Source: Treponema sp. UBA792 (lineage in GTDB: Bacteria > Spirochaetota > Spirochaetia > Treponematales > Treponemataceae). From it: a stretch of DNA of 57,766 bases. The stretch is from NCBI GenBank assembly GCA_002296965.1, contig DBIW01000029.1, forward strand, positions 4,436 through 62,201, written 5' to 3'. Within the stretch, counting starts at the first letter, position 1. Each line of letters starts with the position of its first letter. Shown here in pieces: positions 1-7,900 of the stretch. Both the position numbers and the translations under genes were made by a program. The notes below the pieces were generated by a model. The model did no database searches. It saw only the letters and a list, made by a program, of their open reading frames with translations, and was not told the DNA's origin.

Positions 1-919
1 GGACATCGGCGGTTGTCCTCTTCCAGATTGCCGCCGTATCGCCAAGCTCAAGCAGAACGAGCTTTGAATAATTGTAAATTCCGGAATACAAAGCGATTCC
101 GCCATCAGGAAGAACGTCCGCCACATCGGTGACATAAATTCCCCGCCCGTTCATACGTCCGAACGGATGGGACGACAGAAATTCCGCCAGCTTTTCCACA
201 GGAATATTGAGATTTCCCGAAAGCGCGGCGGCCGCGGGACGGTGATCAAGCTCATACACAATCCTCTCGTCGCAGTCAACATCCGTAACAAGAAATGAAC
301 AGGATGTCGGCCTGTAGATATTCTCGCGATAGAGGAATATTTTTCCGCAGAGATTTCTGATAAAGACGAAAACGCACGCATCATCAGAGATTTCCCCGTC
401 AAGACTGACAAGAGTATCCGTGCATCCCGGCTCCGCTCCGGCCGTAGAGCCGCAGACAGGAATTCCCGTGCCACGCAGAACGGACGAAAAAGTGTCAAGC
501 ACGAGCTCTTCTGTATTGGCGAACGCGGCAGTGAATTCAAGGCAGATTGTGTTCCGGGTGTCATCAAGGCTGTCAAAGGCGGCGCGGACGTTGTTCACGT
601 CATGCATAGGGAAACGGCGGATGTTGTGGAGAATTCCGGAACTGACCTCCATTCCGCTGAAAAACGCGACCGATGACAGCGAATGCTCTCCGGTTCCGCA
701 CGAACAGAACTCTATGCTTGATGTGGCTCCCAATACCGTGGAACGTGGAAAAGTGTCATGAAATTTCCGCGAATAGAATTCAAAATTCTTCAGTCCCGAA
801 AAGAATATGACAAGCAGCGGAGCCCTTCCGTCCGCCTTCTTCCGAATCTGCTCAAGATTGGCGGCGAATGCCTCTCCGCTGTCACTGCTGGAACTGAAAC
901 ATAAAGCATAATCATTCAT
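1..919 (-). CDS. FIST-domain sensory protein, partial (3' end beyond window)
   Basis: I read this by hand from the minus strand. It is open from ATG at 919 to the left edge, about 306 residues, with no stop. The N-terminus (MNDYALCFSSSSDSGEAF) and the following pattern, a 'PLLVIFFSG' strand and a glycine- and cysteine-rich 'VLGATSSIEFCSCGTGEHSLSSVAFFSG' type stretch (about residues 60-90), match the FIST_N fold; a FIST_C-like part would follow. FIST proteins are intracellular ligand sensors, often fused to MCP or GGDEF outputs, and any output domain lies outside the window. The start is supported by an AGCAGGG ribosome site 6 bases upstream and an extended -10 (TGATATTAT, minus strand, 942-950). 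It is transcribed divergently from the tRNA-Cys unit. The family call is fairly secure; the ligand is unknown. Confidence 0.75.
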   Translation of the reverse strand, partial: MNDYALCFSSSSDSGEAFAANLEQIRKKADGRAPLLVIFFSGLKNFEFYSRKFHDTFPRSTVLGATSSIEFCSCGTGEHSLSSVAFFSGMEVSSGILHNIRRFPMHDVNNVRAAFDSLDDTRNTICLEFTAAFANTEELVLDTFSSVLRGTGIPVCGSTAGAEPGCTDTLVSLDGEISDDACVFVFIRNLCGKIFLYRENIYRPTSCSFLVTDVDCDERIVYELDHRPAAAALSGNLNIPVEKLAEFLSSHPFGRMNGRGIYVTDVADVLPDGGIALYSGIYNYSKLVLLELGDTAAIWKRTTADV

Positions 920-1002
920 AAAAATCCCTGCTATCCGCAACATAATATCATCAGTCCGCCTGGACACGCAAGCAGATTTAAGGACAAACAGCGGATTTGC
1001 TA

Positions 1003-1031
1003 TAGACAAAAATATTTTTATCTGCTATGAT
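1003..1031 (+). promoter_or_regulatory. Promoter of tRNA-Cys
   Basis: TAGACA at 1003-1008 and TATGAT at 1026-1031 are separated by exactly 17 bases and differ from the sigma-70 consensus by one base each. The predicted start near 1038 lies just before the mature tRNA 5' end at 1044. Confidence 0.8.
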
Positions 1032-1043
1032 TAGACCACTTTC

Positions 1044-1115
1044 GGCATGGTACCCAAACGGTAAGGGAACGGTCTGCAAAACCGTCATTCGTTGGTTCAA
1101 CTCCAATCCATGCCT
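1044..1115 (+). tRNA. tRNA-Cys (anticodon GCA)
   Basis: A full cloverleaf can be folded. The acceptor stem pairs 1044-1050 (GGCATGG) with 1108-1114 (CCATGCC), and the discriminator is U at 1115, the base typical of tRNA-Cys. The D stem is CCC/GGG. The anticodon stem pairs 1069-1073 with 1081-1085, with GCA at 1076-1078. The T stem is GTTGG/CCAAT (one G-U pair) with loop TTCAACT. The 3' CCA is not encoded. The gene is single, with its own promoter and terminator. Confidence 0.95.
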
Positions 1116-1121
1116 CTCTTG

Positions 1122-1153
1122 CGGGAAACTTTTCGGAGTTTCCCGTTTTTTTT
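1122..1153 (+). terminator. Rho-independent terminator of tRNA-Cys
   Basis: A perfect 9-bp stem CGGGAAACT/AGTTTCCCG (1122-1130 with 1137-1145) has a 6-base loop and is followed directly by eight T residues (1146-1153). Confidence 0.92.
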
Positions 1154-1219
1154 CGGTCCGAAGAGGCAATTCCTCAGGGCCGTTCACATATACGACCGCC
1201 GCTAATCCGGCGGTCATTT

Positions 1220-1714
1220 TTATTCAGAGGCAAGTTCCGGCCGTATGCGGAGAATTTCCGACAGAACGGAGGAACATTCATCCGCCGACGCGAACGAGAG
1301 CCCTACCTGACCATGCCCCGAAGTCACCACGAAAAGCACGGAAGAGGAATCAGACGACGGAAAATTCACTATATCAGAATAAAGGACAGTTCCGCCGGGA
1401 GCTGCGACGCATTTTCCGTATACGCCGCAGACTCCAGACCGGACAAGCTCGGCCGACGAAATTTCCGCGCCGATGATTCCGCACAGACATATAACAACCG
1501 ACATGACGGCCGAGACAGGCGCGAACCAGGCGGCGGCCGACACCGCGGCACACAGAACCAGGACTACTGGAGCGGTTTTCTGTTTTCCGGGAACGGCCTT
1601 ACGTACAGGAGAACCGTATTTCCGCACGAACATTCTGATTCTGAAAGGGACCGAAACAGCAAAAGCGGCGACAGCAAGGACAGACACCACGGCTGCAATG
1701 ATTTTTATTTCCAT
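1220..1714 (-). CDS. Small membrane protein of unknown function
   Basis: This is a 164-residue protein that I do not recognise. Residues about 4-26 form one hydrophobic segment, and residues about 48-85 (VVLVLCAAVSAAAWFAP onward) form one or two more. A soluble C-terminal part of about 75 residues follows, with alternating beta-type sequence (VLYSDIVNFPSS, SVLFVVTSGHGQVGLSF) that recalls small bacterial PH-like domains; that resemblance is only an impression. I chose the ATG at 1714 because a longer upstream reading runs through the divergent promoter region, and because a TATAAT box ends 6 bases before this ATG with GTGTCA 17 bases further up. The protein starts with MEIKIIAAVV. It is divergent from the 1815 gene. 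Confidence 0.6.
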   Translation of the reverse strand: MEIKIIAAVVSVLAVAAFAVSVPFRIRMFVRKYGSPVRKAVPGKQKTAPVVLVLCAAVSAAAWFAPVSAVMSVVICLCGIIGAEISSAELVRSGVCGVYGKCVAAPGGTVLYSDIVNFPSSDSSSVLFVVTSGHGQVGLSFASADECSSVLSEILRIRPELASE

Positions 1715-1720
1715 GGCAAT

Positions 1721-1749
1721 ATTATATAGAAGAAAAACATTTTTGACAC
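1721..1749 (-). promoter_or_regulatory. Leaderless-type promoter of the 1714 gene
   Basis: On the minus strand, GTGTCA (1744-1749) and TATAAT (1721-1726) are 17 bases apart. Only 6 bases separate the -10 box from the start codon at 1714, so transcription should start at or next to the A of ATG. No Shine-Dalgarno sequence fits. Confidence 0.6.
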
Positions 1750-1778
1750 CAAAAAACATCCGCCTTCTGCAATCTGTG

Positions 1779-1807
1779 TTGCGAATACAAATCCTACATG
1801 ATATAAT
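1779..1807 (+). promoter_or_regulatory. Leaderless-type promoter of the 1815 gene
   Basis: TTGCGA (1779-1784), a 17-base spacer and a perfect TATAAT (1802-1807) precede ATG 1815 by 7 bases. There is no room for a Shine-Dalgarno site. Confidence 0.75.
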
Positions 1808-1814
1808 TTTCCGC

Positions 1815-3503
1815 ATGAGCAACACAGAACTTGATCCGGAAATCGCGGCGCTCCTTTCGGAATCGGAGGCGCAGATTTCTCTGGATGACATCAACGAGAT
1901 GCCCGACAAAATTCAGTCCGCTGACATTATGAGAAAAGACTCTCCGGCGGCGGCGAATGAGATAAAATCGATACATGACGTGGATCTGAGCCGCCGGGAA
2001 TTCGCGCCGGTTGATAAATTCCTGAACGACACCGGCTCGGACATATACGACCAGCCGAACTACTACAAGGTCGCACTGACCGGAGAAAACGCGTCCGCAC
2101 AGCGCGTCCATCAGGTGCTGTCAAAATACCTGACCTGCCGCGATCCGAAAGACAGGGCGGTCTACAGGCAGCAGATAATTCCGGCCTACTGGGAACTTCT
2201 GCGCGGAATGGTGATGAAGATGAGCGACCTGAGCACGCCTATGCCCAAAAGGATGCTCGTCCGGTTCGGAATTCTGCTTCCCTCGCTGTTCAAACCGGAA
2301 CAGAAAGAATTCTTCTCAAAAATCATATATGAGAACCGGCTGAACGAACCAATCATGTACGTGGACGAATGGTTCAAGGAAATTTCGGCCGGAAGAATGA
2401 ACAACTCAATGACCGACGAGGCAAGGCCCGCAAAGAAAAACCTCAGCGGAGAGGAAGCGGCGAAAGAGGAGCAGTCCAGGCTTCTACAGCTTCAGTCAAA
2501 AAATTCAGGAAAACTGCAGAGCGCGGAGAACCTTCTGAACATAAAGGAAAACGAGCGCGCCATGACGGAAATAGAGCTGAAAAACAGGATTGACACAATC
2601 TGTGACCATCAGCCGATAATGGGACTTGAGCCGCACACAATGCCCCTCTCCGACACCCAGCGGAAAATTTTCTCCGAAATAACGGATCTTCTCCACAAGC
2701 TGTCCAAAACAGACAAGGAGCTGTCAAAGGCGCTGGACGACTACCGCGAGTCAAAATCCGTGTTCGAGAATGTCCAGAACAAGATAACCGATTCTCCGGA
2801 GCAGGAAGTCCATGCGGATTCAGCCGCCGTAAAGACGGAATTCGAGACAATCAGGCAGATGGCGAAAATGACAGTCGGACGGCAGGGAAACCAGTTCCCG
2901 ATTTTTACGCGGGAATTTTTCCACTGCACCGAAAAAGGCACGGGAACACGGGAGAATGTGCTTGACGTGATGCGCTGGATTGAGTCGATTGATCCGGGCG
3001 TATTCTGCAGAATCCACAAGAACGTCGCGCACAGAATCGTTCCGTATGTCCTGCTTGTCCCGACATACGGAGACCGGGGATTCTGCTGGGAACCGTTCGA
3101 CCGCTACAACAGGGTCACAAGCCGCGGAAGAATTGTTGTTCCGATGTATCCGCGCGACCTGAAAACGGCCGTGCTTACCGCCGTCGCCGATCTGAGGTGG
3201 CAGGTCGCAAAGGAGAAAGCCTCCTACTATTGGATGGAGGAAGGTCTCACGGGACAGTATTACCAACATGCGGAGCGGCTCAAGCTGAAAGGAGACCTGA
3301 AGGAATTCTTCATCGAGGACTACATCCTCTGGATGACAAAGGAATCTGTCGGCGTACAGCGGCTCGACAAGGAAGTGCGCGGAATATTCTGGCGCAATAT
3401 GCCGTTCCCCAAGGAACTTAAGGAAGACCTGCGGAAAAGAAGCCTTGTCTACAACGAGCTTTGCCAGAAAGACGCGAACCGCGAGATGTCGGACGGCTAC
3501 TGA
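1815..3503 (+). CDS. Conserved-looking cytosolic protein of unknown function, 562 aa
   Basis: I do not recognise this protein. It begins MSNTELDPEIAALL, has no signal peptide or membrane segment, and is rich in charged helices. Residues about 220-340 look like a coiled coil (QSRLLQLQSKNSGKLQSAENLL onward). The C-terminal 200 residues are more globular, with many aromatic residues (FCWEPFDRYN, YYWMEEGLTGQYYQ) and a run giving regular beta and helix (GRIVVPMYPRDLKTAVLTAVADLRWQVA). ATG 1815 was chosen over an upstream in-frame ATG at 1473 because the extra 114 residues are antisense to the divergent gene and run through the promoter, and because the TATAAT box sits 7 bases before 1815. It converges with the methyltransferase at 3537, with 33 bases between them. 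Confidence 0.75.
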   Translation: MSNTELDPEIAALLSESEAQISLDDINEMPDKIQSADIMRKDSPAAANEIKSIHDVDLSRREFAPVDKFLNDTGSDIYDQPNYYKVALTGENASAQRVHQVLSKYLTCRDPKDRAVYRQQIIPAYWELLRGMVMKMSDLSTPMPKRMLVRFGILLPSLFKPEQKEFFSKIIYENRLNEPIMYVDEWFKEISAGRMNNSMTDEARPAKKNLSGEEAAKEEQSRLLQLQSKNSGKLQSAENLLNIKENERAMTEIELKNRIDTICDHQPIMGLEPHTMPLSDTQRKIFSEITDLLHKLSKTDKELSKALDDYRESKSVFENVQNKITDSPEQEVHADSAAVKTEFETIRQMAKMTVGRQGNQFPIFTREFFHCTEKGTGTRENVLDVMRWIESIDPGVFCRIHKNVAHRIVPYVLLVPTYGDRGFCWEPFDRYNRVTSRGRIVVPMYPRDLKTAVLTAVADLRWQVAKEKASYYWMEEGLTGQYYQHAERLKLKGDLKEFFIEDYILWMTKESVGVQRLDKEVRGIFWRNMPFPKELKEDLRKRSLVYNELCQKDANREMSDGY

Positions 3504-3536
3504 TAAATTTCCGGCCTAAAAGCTGCGGAAAAAATA

Positions 3537-4751
3537 TCAGCCGCGGCGCTCAAGCCGGAAAAACGATGCCGCGCCCGCCCCGGACGGATTCAGCTCCGAG
3601 ACACGCCTGATTCTGGCGCGGCATATATCCGCTATCGTATCAAACCCGGACGCTCCCGATGCAGGCTCATCATTCTGCACAAGAATGCAGCGTCTTGAGC
3701 CGCCGTCCGCCGAATTCAGTTCCGCTACGGCCTCGAATGTCGTTCCGCTTCCGGCAAAAAAATCCATCACGACAGCATCGCGGCCGGCTCCGGTGATTGA
3801 GATCAGGCGGCGCAAAAGTCCCACAGGCTTCGGATTGTCGAATACGCGTCCGCAGCCGAGCAGACTGTCAAGATGGTGCTGGGCGGCACGCGTGCTGCCG
3901 GAGCAGTCGATTATATTCCGGGGAATCACCTCCGACCTGTCACCGTTAAAAATCTTGATTCTCGGAACGCCGCGGAATTCCGGCGCGGTTCCCCAGAAAA
4001 TCCGGCCGTCGTCCATCAGCCTCCTCATCTCATCTTCGGAAACAAGCCACTGACGCTCCCATACGACACCGGACGGCGACACAATCCTGTAGAAATTCCT
4101 GTGATGATGGTTCGAGCGTCCCTCCGAAAAGGAGATGCTTCCGGAAAACCAGTTGCCGCGCGGATCTCCATCCTGATTCGACTTTGCCCAGCCGGAAATC
4201 TCAGTCTCGGAAAACGGACGCAGATATTTTTTGTCCATGGCATAGCACAAGGTATGCTGCTGCATCGTCCGTGACCAGCGGTCCTTTTTTCCCTTTCCGT
4301 GAAGCCAGGAGAAGTCATTCACAAAATTATCCTCGCCGAAGATTCCGTCGCAGAGAATCTTGAGCACATAAAGCTCATCCTGCCCGATTGAAATGAAAAT
4401 GCAGCCTGATTCGCGGAGAAAAGGACGCGCAGCCCTAAGCCGCCTGTCCATAAAACTGAGCCACTTGCTGTGCCGGTCGGCTCCGTCAAAGCGGCTGTCG
4501 CGGTAGGTAAATGAATTTCCGGTGTTGTAAGGCGGATCAATATAAATCACATCGACACGATTCCTGAACGCCGGGAGAATTTTCTTCAATACAGGATAAT
4601 TGTCGCCCCCGATAAAAATGCTGCCGGTCATGGCCCCGCAGTCAGACGGAAAGACATCCTCCGCCCGGTCCGGAACCAGCTCGCACCTGTCCAAACTGCC
4701 GTCATCGTCCGCCGGCTCAGGATAATCAGTCCATTGAAGAGAAAAAGCCAT
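3537..4751 (-). CDS. Site-specific DNA methyltransferase, beta class (type III Mod-like), orphan
   Basis: The 404-residue protein should transfer a methyl group from S-adenosylmethionine to adenine N6 or cytosine N4 in DNA. Catalytic motif IV is DPPYNTG at residues 72-78, and the SAM-binding motif DFFAGSGTT lies near residue 350. Motif IV before motif I is the order of beta-class enzymes, including type III Mod subunits. The variable middle (about 120-330, rich in His, Trp and Arg) would hold the target recognition region. No restriction subunit lies beside it: the upstream neighbour is the giant lipoprotein and the downstream neighbour an unrelated unknown. It is shorter than typical type III Mod proteins (500-650 residues), so it may be a solitary regulatory enzyme. 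ATG 4751 is preceded by TATAAT with a 7-base gap; longer readings are unsupported. Confidence 0.82.
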   Translation of the reverse strand: MAFSLQWTDYPEPADDDGSLDRCELVPDRAEDVFPSDCGAMTGSIFIGGDNYPVLKKILPAFRNRVDVIYIDPPYNTGNSFTYRDSRFDGADRHSKWLSFMDRRLRAARPFLRESGCIFISIGQDELYVLKILCDGIFGEDNFVNDFSWLHGKGKKDRWSRTMQQHTLCYAMDKKYLRPFSETEISGWAKSNQDGDPRGNWFSGSISFSEGRSNHHHRNFYRIVSPSGVVWERQWLVSEDEMRRLMDDGRIFWGTAPEFRGVPRIKIFNGDRSEVIPRNIIDCSGSTRAAQHHLDSLLGCGRVFDNPKPVGLLRRLISITGAGRDAVVMDFFAGSGTTFEAVAELNSADGGSRRCILVQNDEPASGASGFDTIADICRARIRRVSELNPSGAGAASFFRLERRG

Positions 4752-4758
4752 ACCGCGG

Positions 4759-4767
4759 ATTATATCA
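4759..4767 (-). promoter_or_regulatory. Extended -10 promoter of the methyltransferase gene
   Basis: The minus-strand sequence TGATATAAT (TATAAT at 4759-4764, TG two positions upstream) ends 7 bases before ATG 4751. The -35 region shows no good consensus, as is usual with an extended -10. The same 9-mer precedes the ATGs at 49586 and 52615. Confidence 0.7.
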
Positions 4768-4877
4768 CAAAATTCAGAATTATCAGAATCAAAATGGGCG
4801 TTGCCCCGGCCGGAAACCAAAGTTCCGTCCGGAGCCGCGCTTTCCAGTGTTCCGTGTGCACTGCGTGGCACTCTCCA

Positions 4878-4918
4878 TTCAAAAGCGGGATTTCGCAGGC
4901 TCAACCGCCGCTTTTGAA
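4878..4918 (+). repeat. Inverted repeat between methyltransferase and giant lipoprotein genes
   Basis: TTCAAAAGCG (4878-4887) pairs perfectly with CGCTTTTGAA (4909-4918) around a 21-base loop. It sits in a 224-base intergenic stretch (4752-4975) downstream of the giant gene. No T-run follows on either strand, so it is not a classic terminator. It could be an RNA 3'-end hairpin or a dispersed palindromic repeat. Confidence 0.5.
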
Positions 4919-4975
4919 CGGCTGCGCCGCACTTCCAATCGCTAACGCGGAAAATTGCTCTCCCAAAATCCGCAT

Positions 4976-7900
4976 TTATTCCTCTCCGCGCAAAAAGTCC
5001 ACGGCGAACATATCGGAGTTGAATCCGACGGCGACAGGAGAATACACGCTTCCGTCTTTTGTTTCTTTTACATGCGCCATGACTGAAGTCCTCTGATCGC
5101 TTGAAGAATAGTTTGCAGGATCTGTCATAGCCTCAAATCTGAGGTTACCGTCAGAAACACTTTCAAGCCATGCAACTTTTATTCCGCTTTGAGTTCCAAG
5201 ATAGCTTGTGTCAATGTAAGAAACAACCGGTTTAATTTCTGCAAGTGTCTTGCCTTCAGGATTTGTAAGCTCAATATCCGTCCAGCGTCCGGCGCCATTT
5301 GAAGAGTCAACTGCAACGCTGTTTTTTACAGAATATGTGCTTCCCGATTTTTCAAGATACAAGTAGTAAAGTTTCGCCTTGTCCGCATCCTGAGCCGCAA
5401 CATGCAGATTTCCTTTGGAATCCATTGCAGCGCTTACATAACGGCCAAAATCTGACTTTACGTCTGTTGGTTTTATAGGCGTTTTTGTCCATTCGCCAGT
5501 TTTCTGTGGGAATGAATTATTACCATAGGCAACTTCAAGACATTTGTCTGTCTTGTTGTAATAGATAATAACCGGCCGAGGTCCAGAATCCGTTGTGGAG
5601 TCAACAAAAATATCGCTCCACTCACCTGCAATTTCTGTGTATGCCGGACTATTGCTTGTGGTTTCCTTTCCTGCGACGACCGCCGCGCCGTCAGTCATGT
5701 GGTCAAAGGTCTTCTGCGCAGTCTGTTTCGTACCGGCAGTATTCGGGGAAGATGTCATTTCAGCGACAATATCTATATTGACATCAACATCATTCTTTCC
5801 CCAATTCTTCAAATCCGCCGTTGAATACTTATTGTCATTCGAAGCAAATCTGTGTCCGACTCTGTAAGCCGCATATTTCAGGCATTTTGCATAAGAGTCA
5901 TAATAGCTTATATAAATATAGTCAACTCCAGTTACTTTACCGTTGTTTCCAGAATTATAAATCAAGGAATCAGTAGCATTGTACCAACCTGCAATCCGAG
6001 GATTTTTGAACTGATAGAGAATACTGTCATATCCTGTCGAAGAATCACGCTTGTGCGAAGCCACATTATTGCCCTGCCGCTCAACAAAGAACGGAAGTTT
6101 CGCCTCTTCAATCGTATTTCCCTCATAAGGATTGAAATAATTCCTTTCGTACCAAATTCCCTCGCGCATCATACAAAGTCCAAGTCCCCATACGCTTCCA
6201 GAATCTCCACCAAGACCATTGTCCTGAATTACATAATAAGGAACGCCATTTACAATAGTATAGTCCATCTCATCAATAGGAGCAACATAGGCGACTTCCG
6301 ATGAACCGAATGCAATATTGTCCCCATGAACAGTATAGTTTTTTCCGCTGACATAACCGTAAAGCTTCAAGTCATCAGAAGAAATTGCCGCATAATAACT
6401 GTCGTTCATGTCTTTTACAGGATCAACAGCTAGATTGTAACCGTCCTGCTTATAAAGCTGACCGCCACCAGAAGCCGGAGCCGCATTCCAGTCATTTTCT
6501 GACTGTGTACCGGCTCCCGAACCGCTGTTGTATTTGTCAACTTTCTTAATCGCGCCACTGTGAGGATTAATGCTTCCAGGCAACGTCGTTCCTACATTCC
6601 AGACACTGATGTATCTGTCGTCGGTCCAGAAGTTTGTTCCGGCGGTGTTTGCGGCGGCAAGACCGAGAGTTTTTTCGTCGGCTGCGACATAGCCTTCTTC
6701 GATGTTGCAGCCGCTGTTCTCGTTCGTGTTGTTTCTTGTCGCAACTCCGCCAACTACGACTTCAACCCAGCGTGAATACTGCGGTGCGGCTACAGTTATT
6801 TGTCCGGCTGTTGAAATTGTTCCGGTTTCCTTTTCAGCGGCAACGGCATCACCGACAACAGTTTTTCCGTACGCGTCTGTTTTTGACTTATAGAAATTGA
6901 CCGTGTAGCTTGCGCCAGAAGCAAAGTTCATTCCTTCGATTACCATGCCTTCGCCTGCGCGTACCGGGAATTTTCCGAGCCGTGAGCGGTTCGCGCTTCC
7001 GCCTACCGGATAAATGCTCTTTATGTACGGAACAAAGTCCATCTTGTAGTGCGGTGTCGGCGTCTTCTCCGTTGTCTGCGAGGTTGATTCACCAGACGTG
7101 TTCGGTGTCGCGGCGGCATCCTCGGCGGTAACGTTGACAGTCTGTCCGGTCGCGACTCCGTAAGGCGTCATGTCAATCTCGACGCGGAAATTCACCCTGT
7201 GTCCCTTCTGGCTTGGTTCGGTCACGGTCTCCACGCTGACGGACTTTATGTTTTTCCATGATGTAGAGAATTCCGTAATCCATTCGCCTTCCTTGTACTC
7301 GGCAATCTGATATTGCTTTCTGTCCGGCTCGGCCAGATATAGTTTTCCGAGCCTTGTCTCGTCGTACGCGGTTCCGTCAATGTAGACACGTCCTGAGACG
7401 CCCGGCTTTGTCTCCGGCGCGCCCGGCAAATCAATATGTCCGAGCGGCTGTCCGTCCTCATCGTAAACAAAGCTTGAGTCTTCCTTGCTGTTCCACCAGA
7501 ACGGCCTGATTGAAGCCTCCGGTCCGATGTCGTCCTCGACATTCACGACAACAGGAATTTTCAGGAGCGCATAGAGCGAGCTCTCGCCCTGAACCGTCTC
7601 ATCCGTCGAATCCCAATACGTGATTCCGAACCAGCGGTAGTTCTTGGCGCCATTTTTCCAGCTCTCGTACTTTATGAGCGTATCCTTTTCGATTATGAAT
7701 CCGCGGTACTCGCCGGAAGTTCCGCCTGCGCCCGCAGTGATCGTGTGTGTTTTATCAACAAGAATTTTCTCGTTCAGAAGATCCGCGATTGTTCCGGCAG
7801 TTCCGGGCTTGTCGGTAATCTCCAGATCGGCCGCCGTTGACTTCAGCTCAAAAAGATTCGAGCCGTCATCATTTTTTTTCGTGATTCCGACCTTGGAGGA

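Noticed and set aside
1313..1729. Plus-strand frames across the small membrane protein, including the extension to 1473 upstream of the 1815 gene
   Set aside because: The arginine-, threonine- and histidine-rich translation is the antisense of hydrophobic codons, and promoter evidence places the true start at 1815.
4734..5096. Plus-strand reading frame of 120 codons across the 4752-4975 gap
   Set aside because: It overlaps the methyltransferase start and the giant gene's C-terminus, has no ribosome site and no domain-like sequence.
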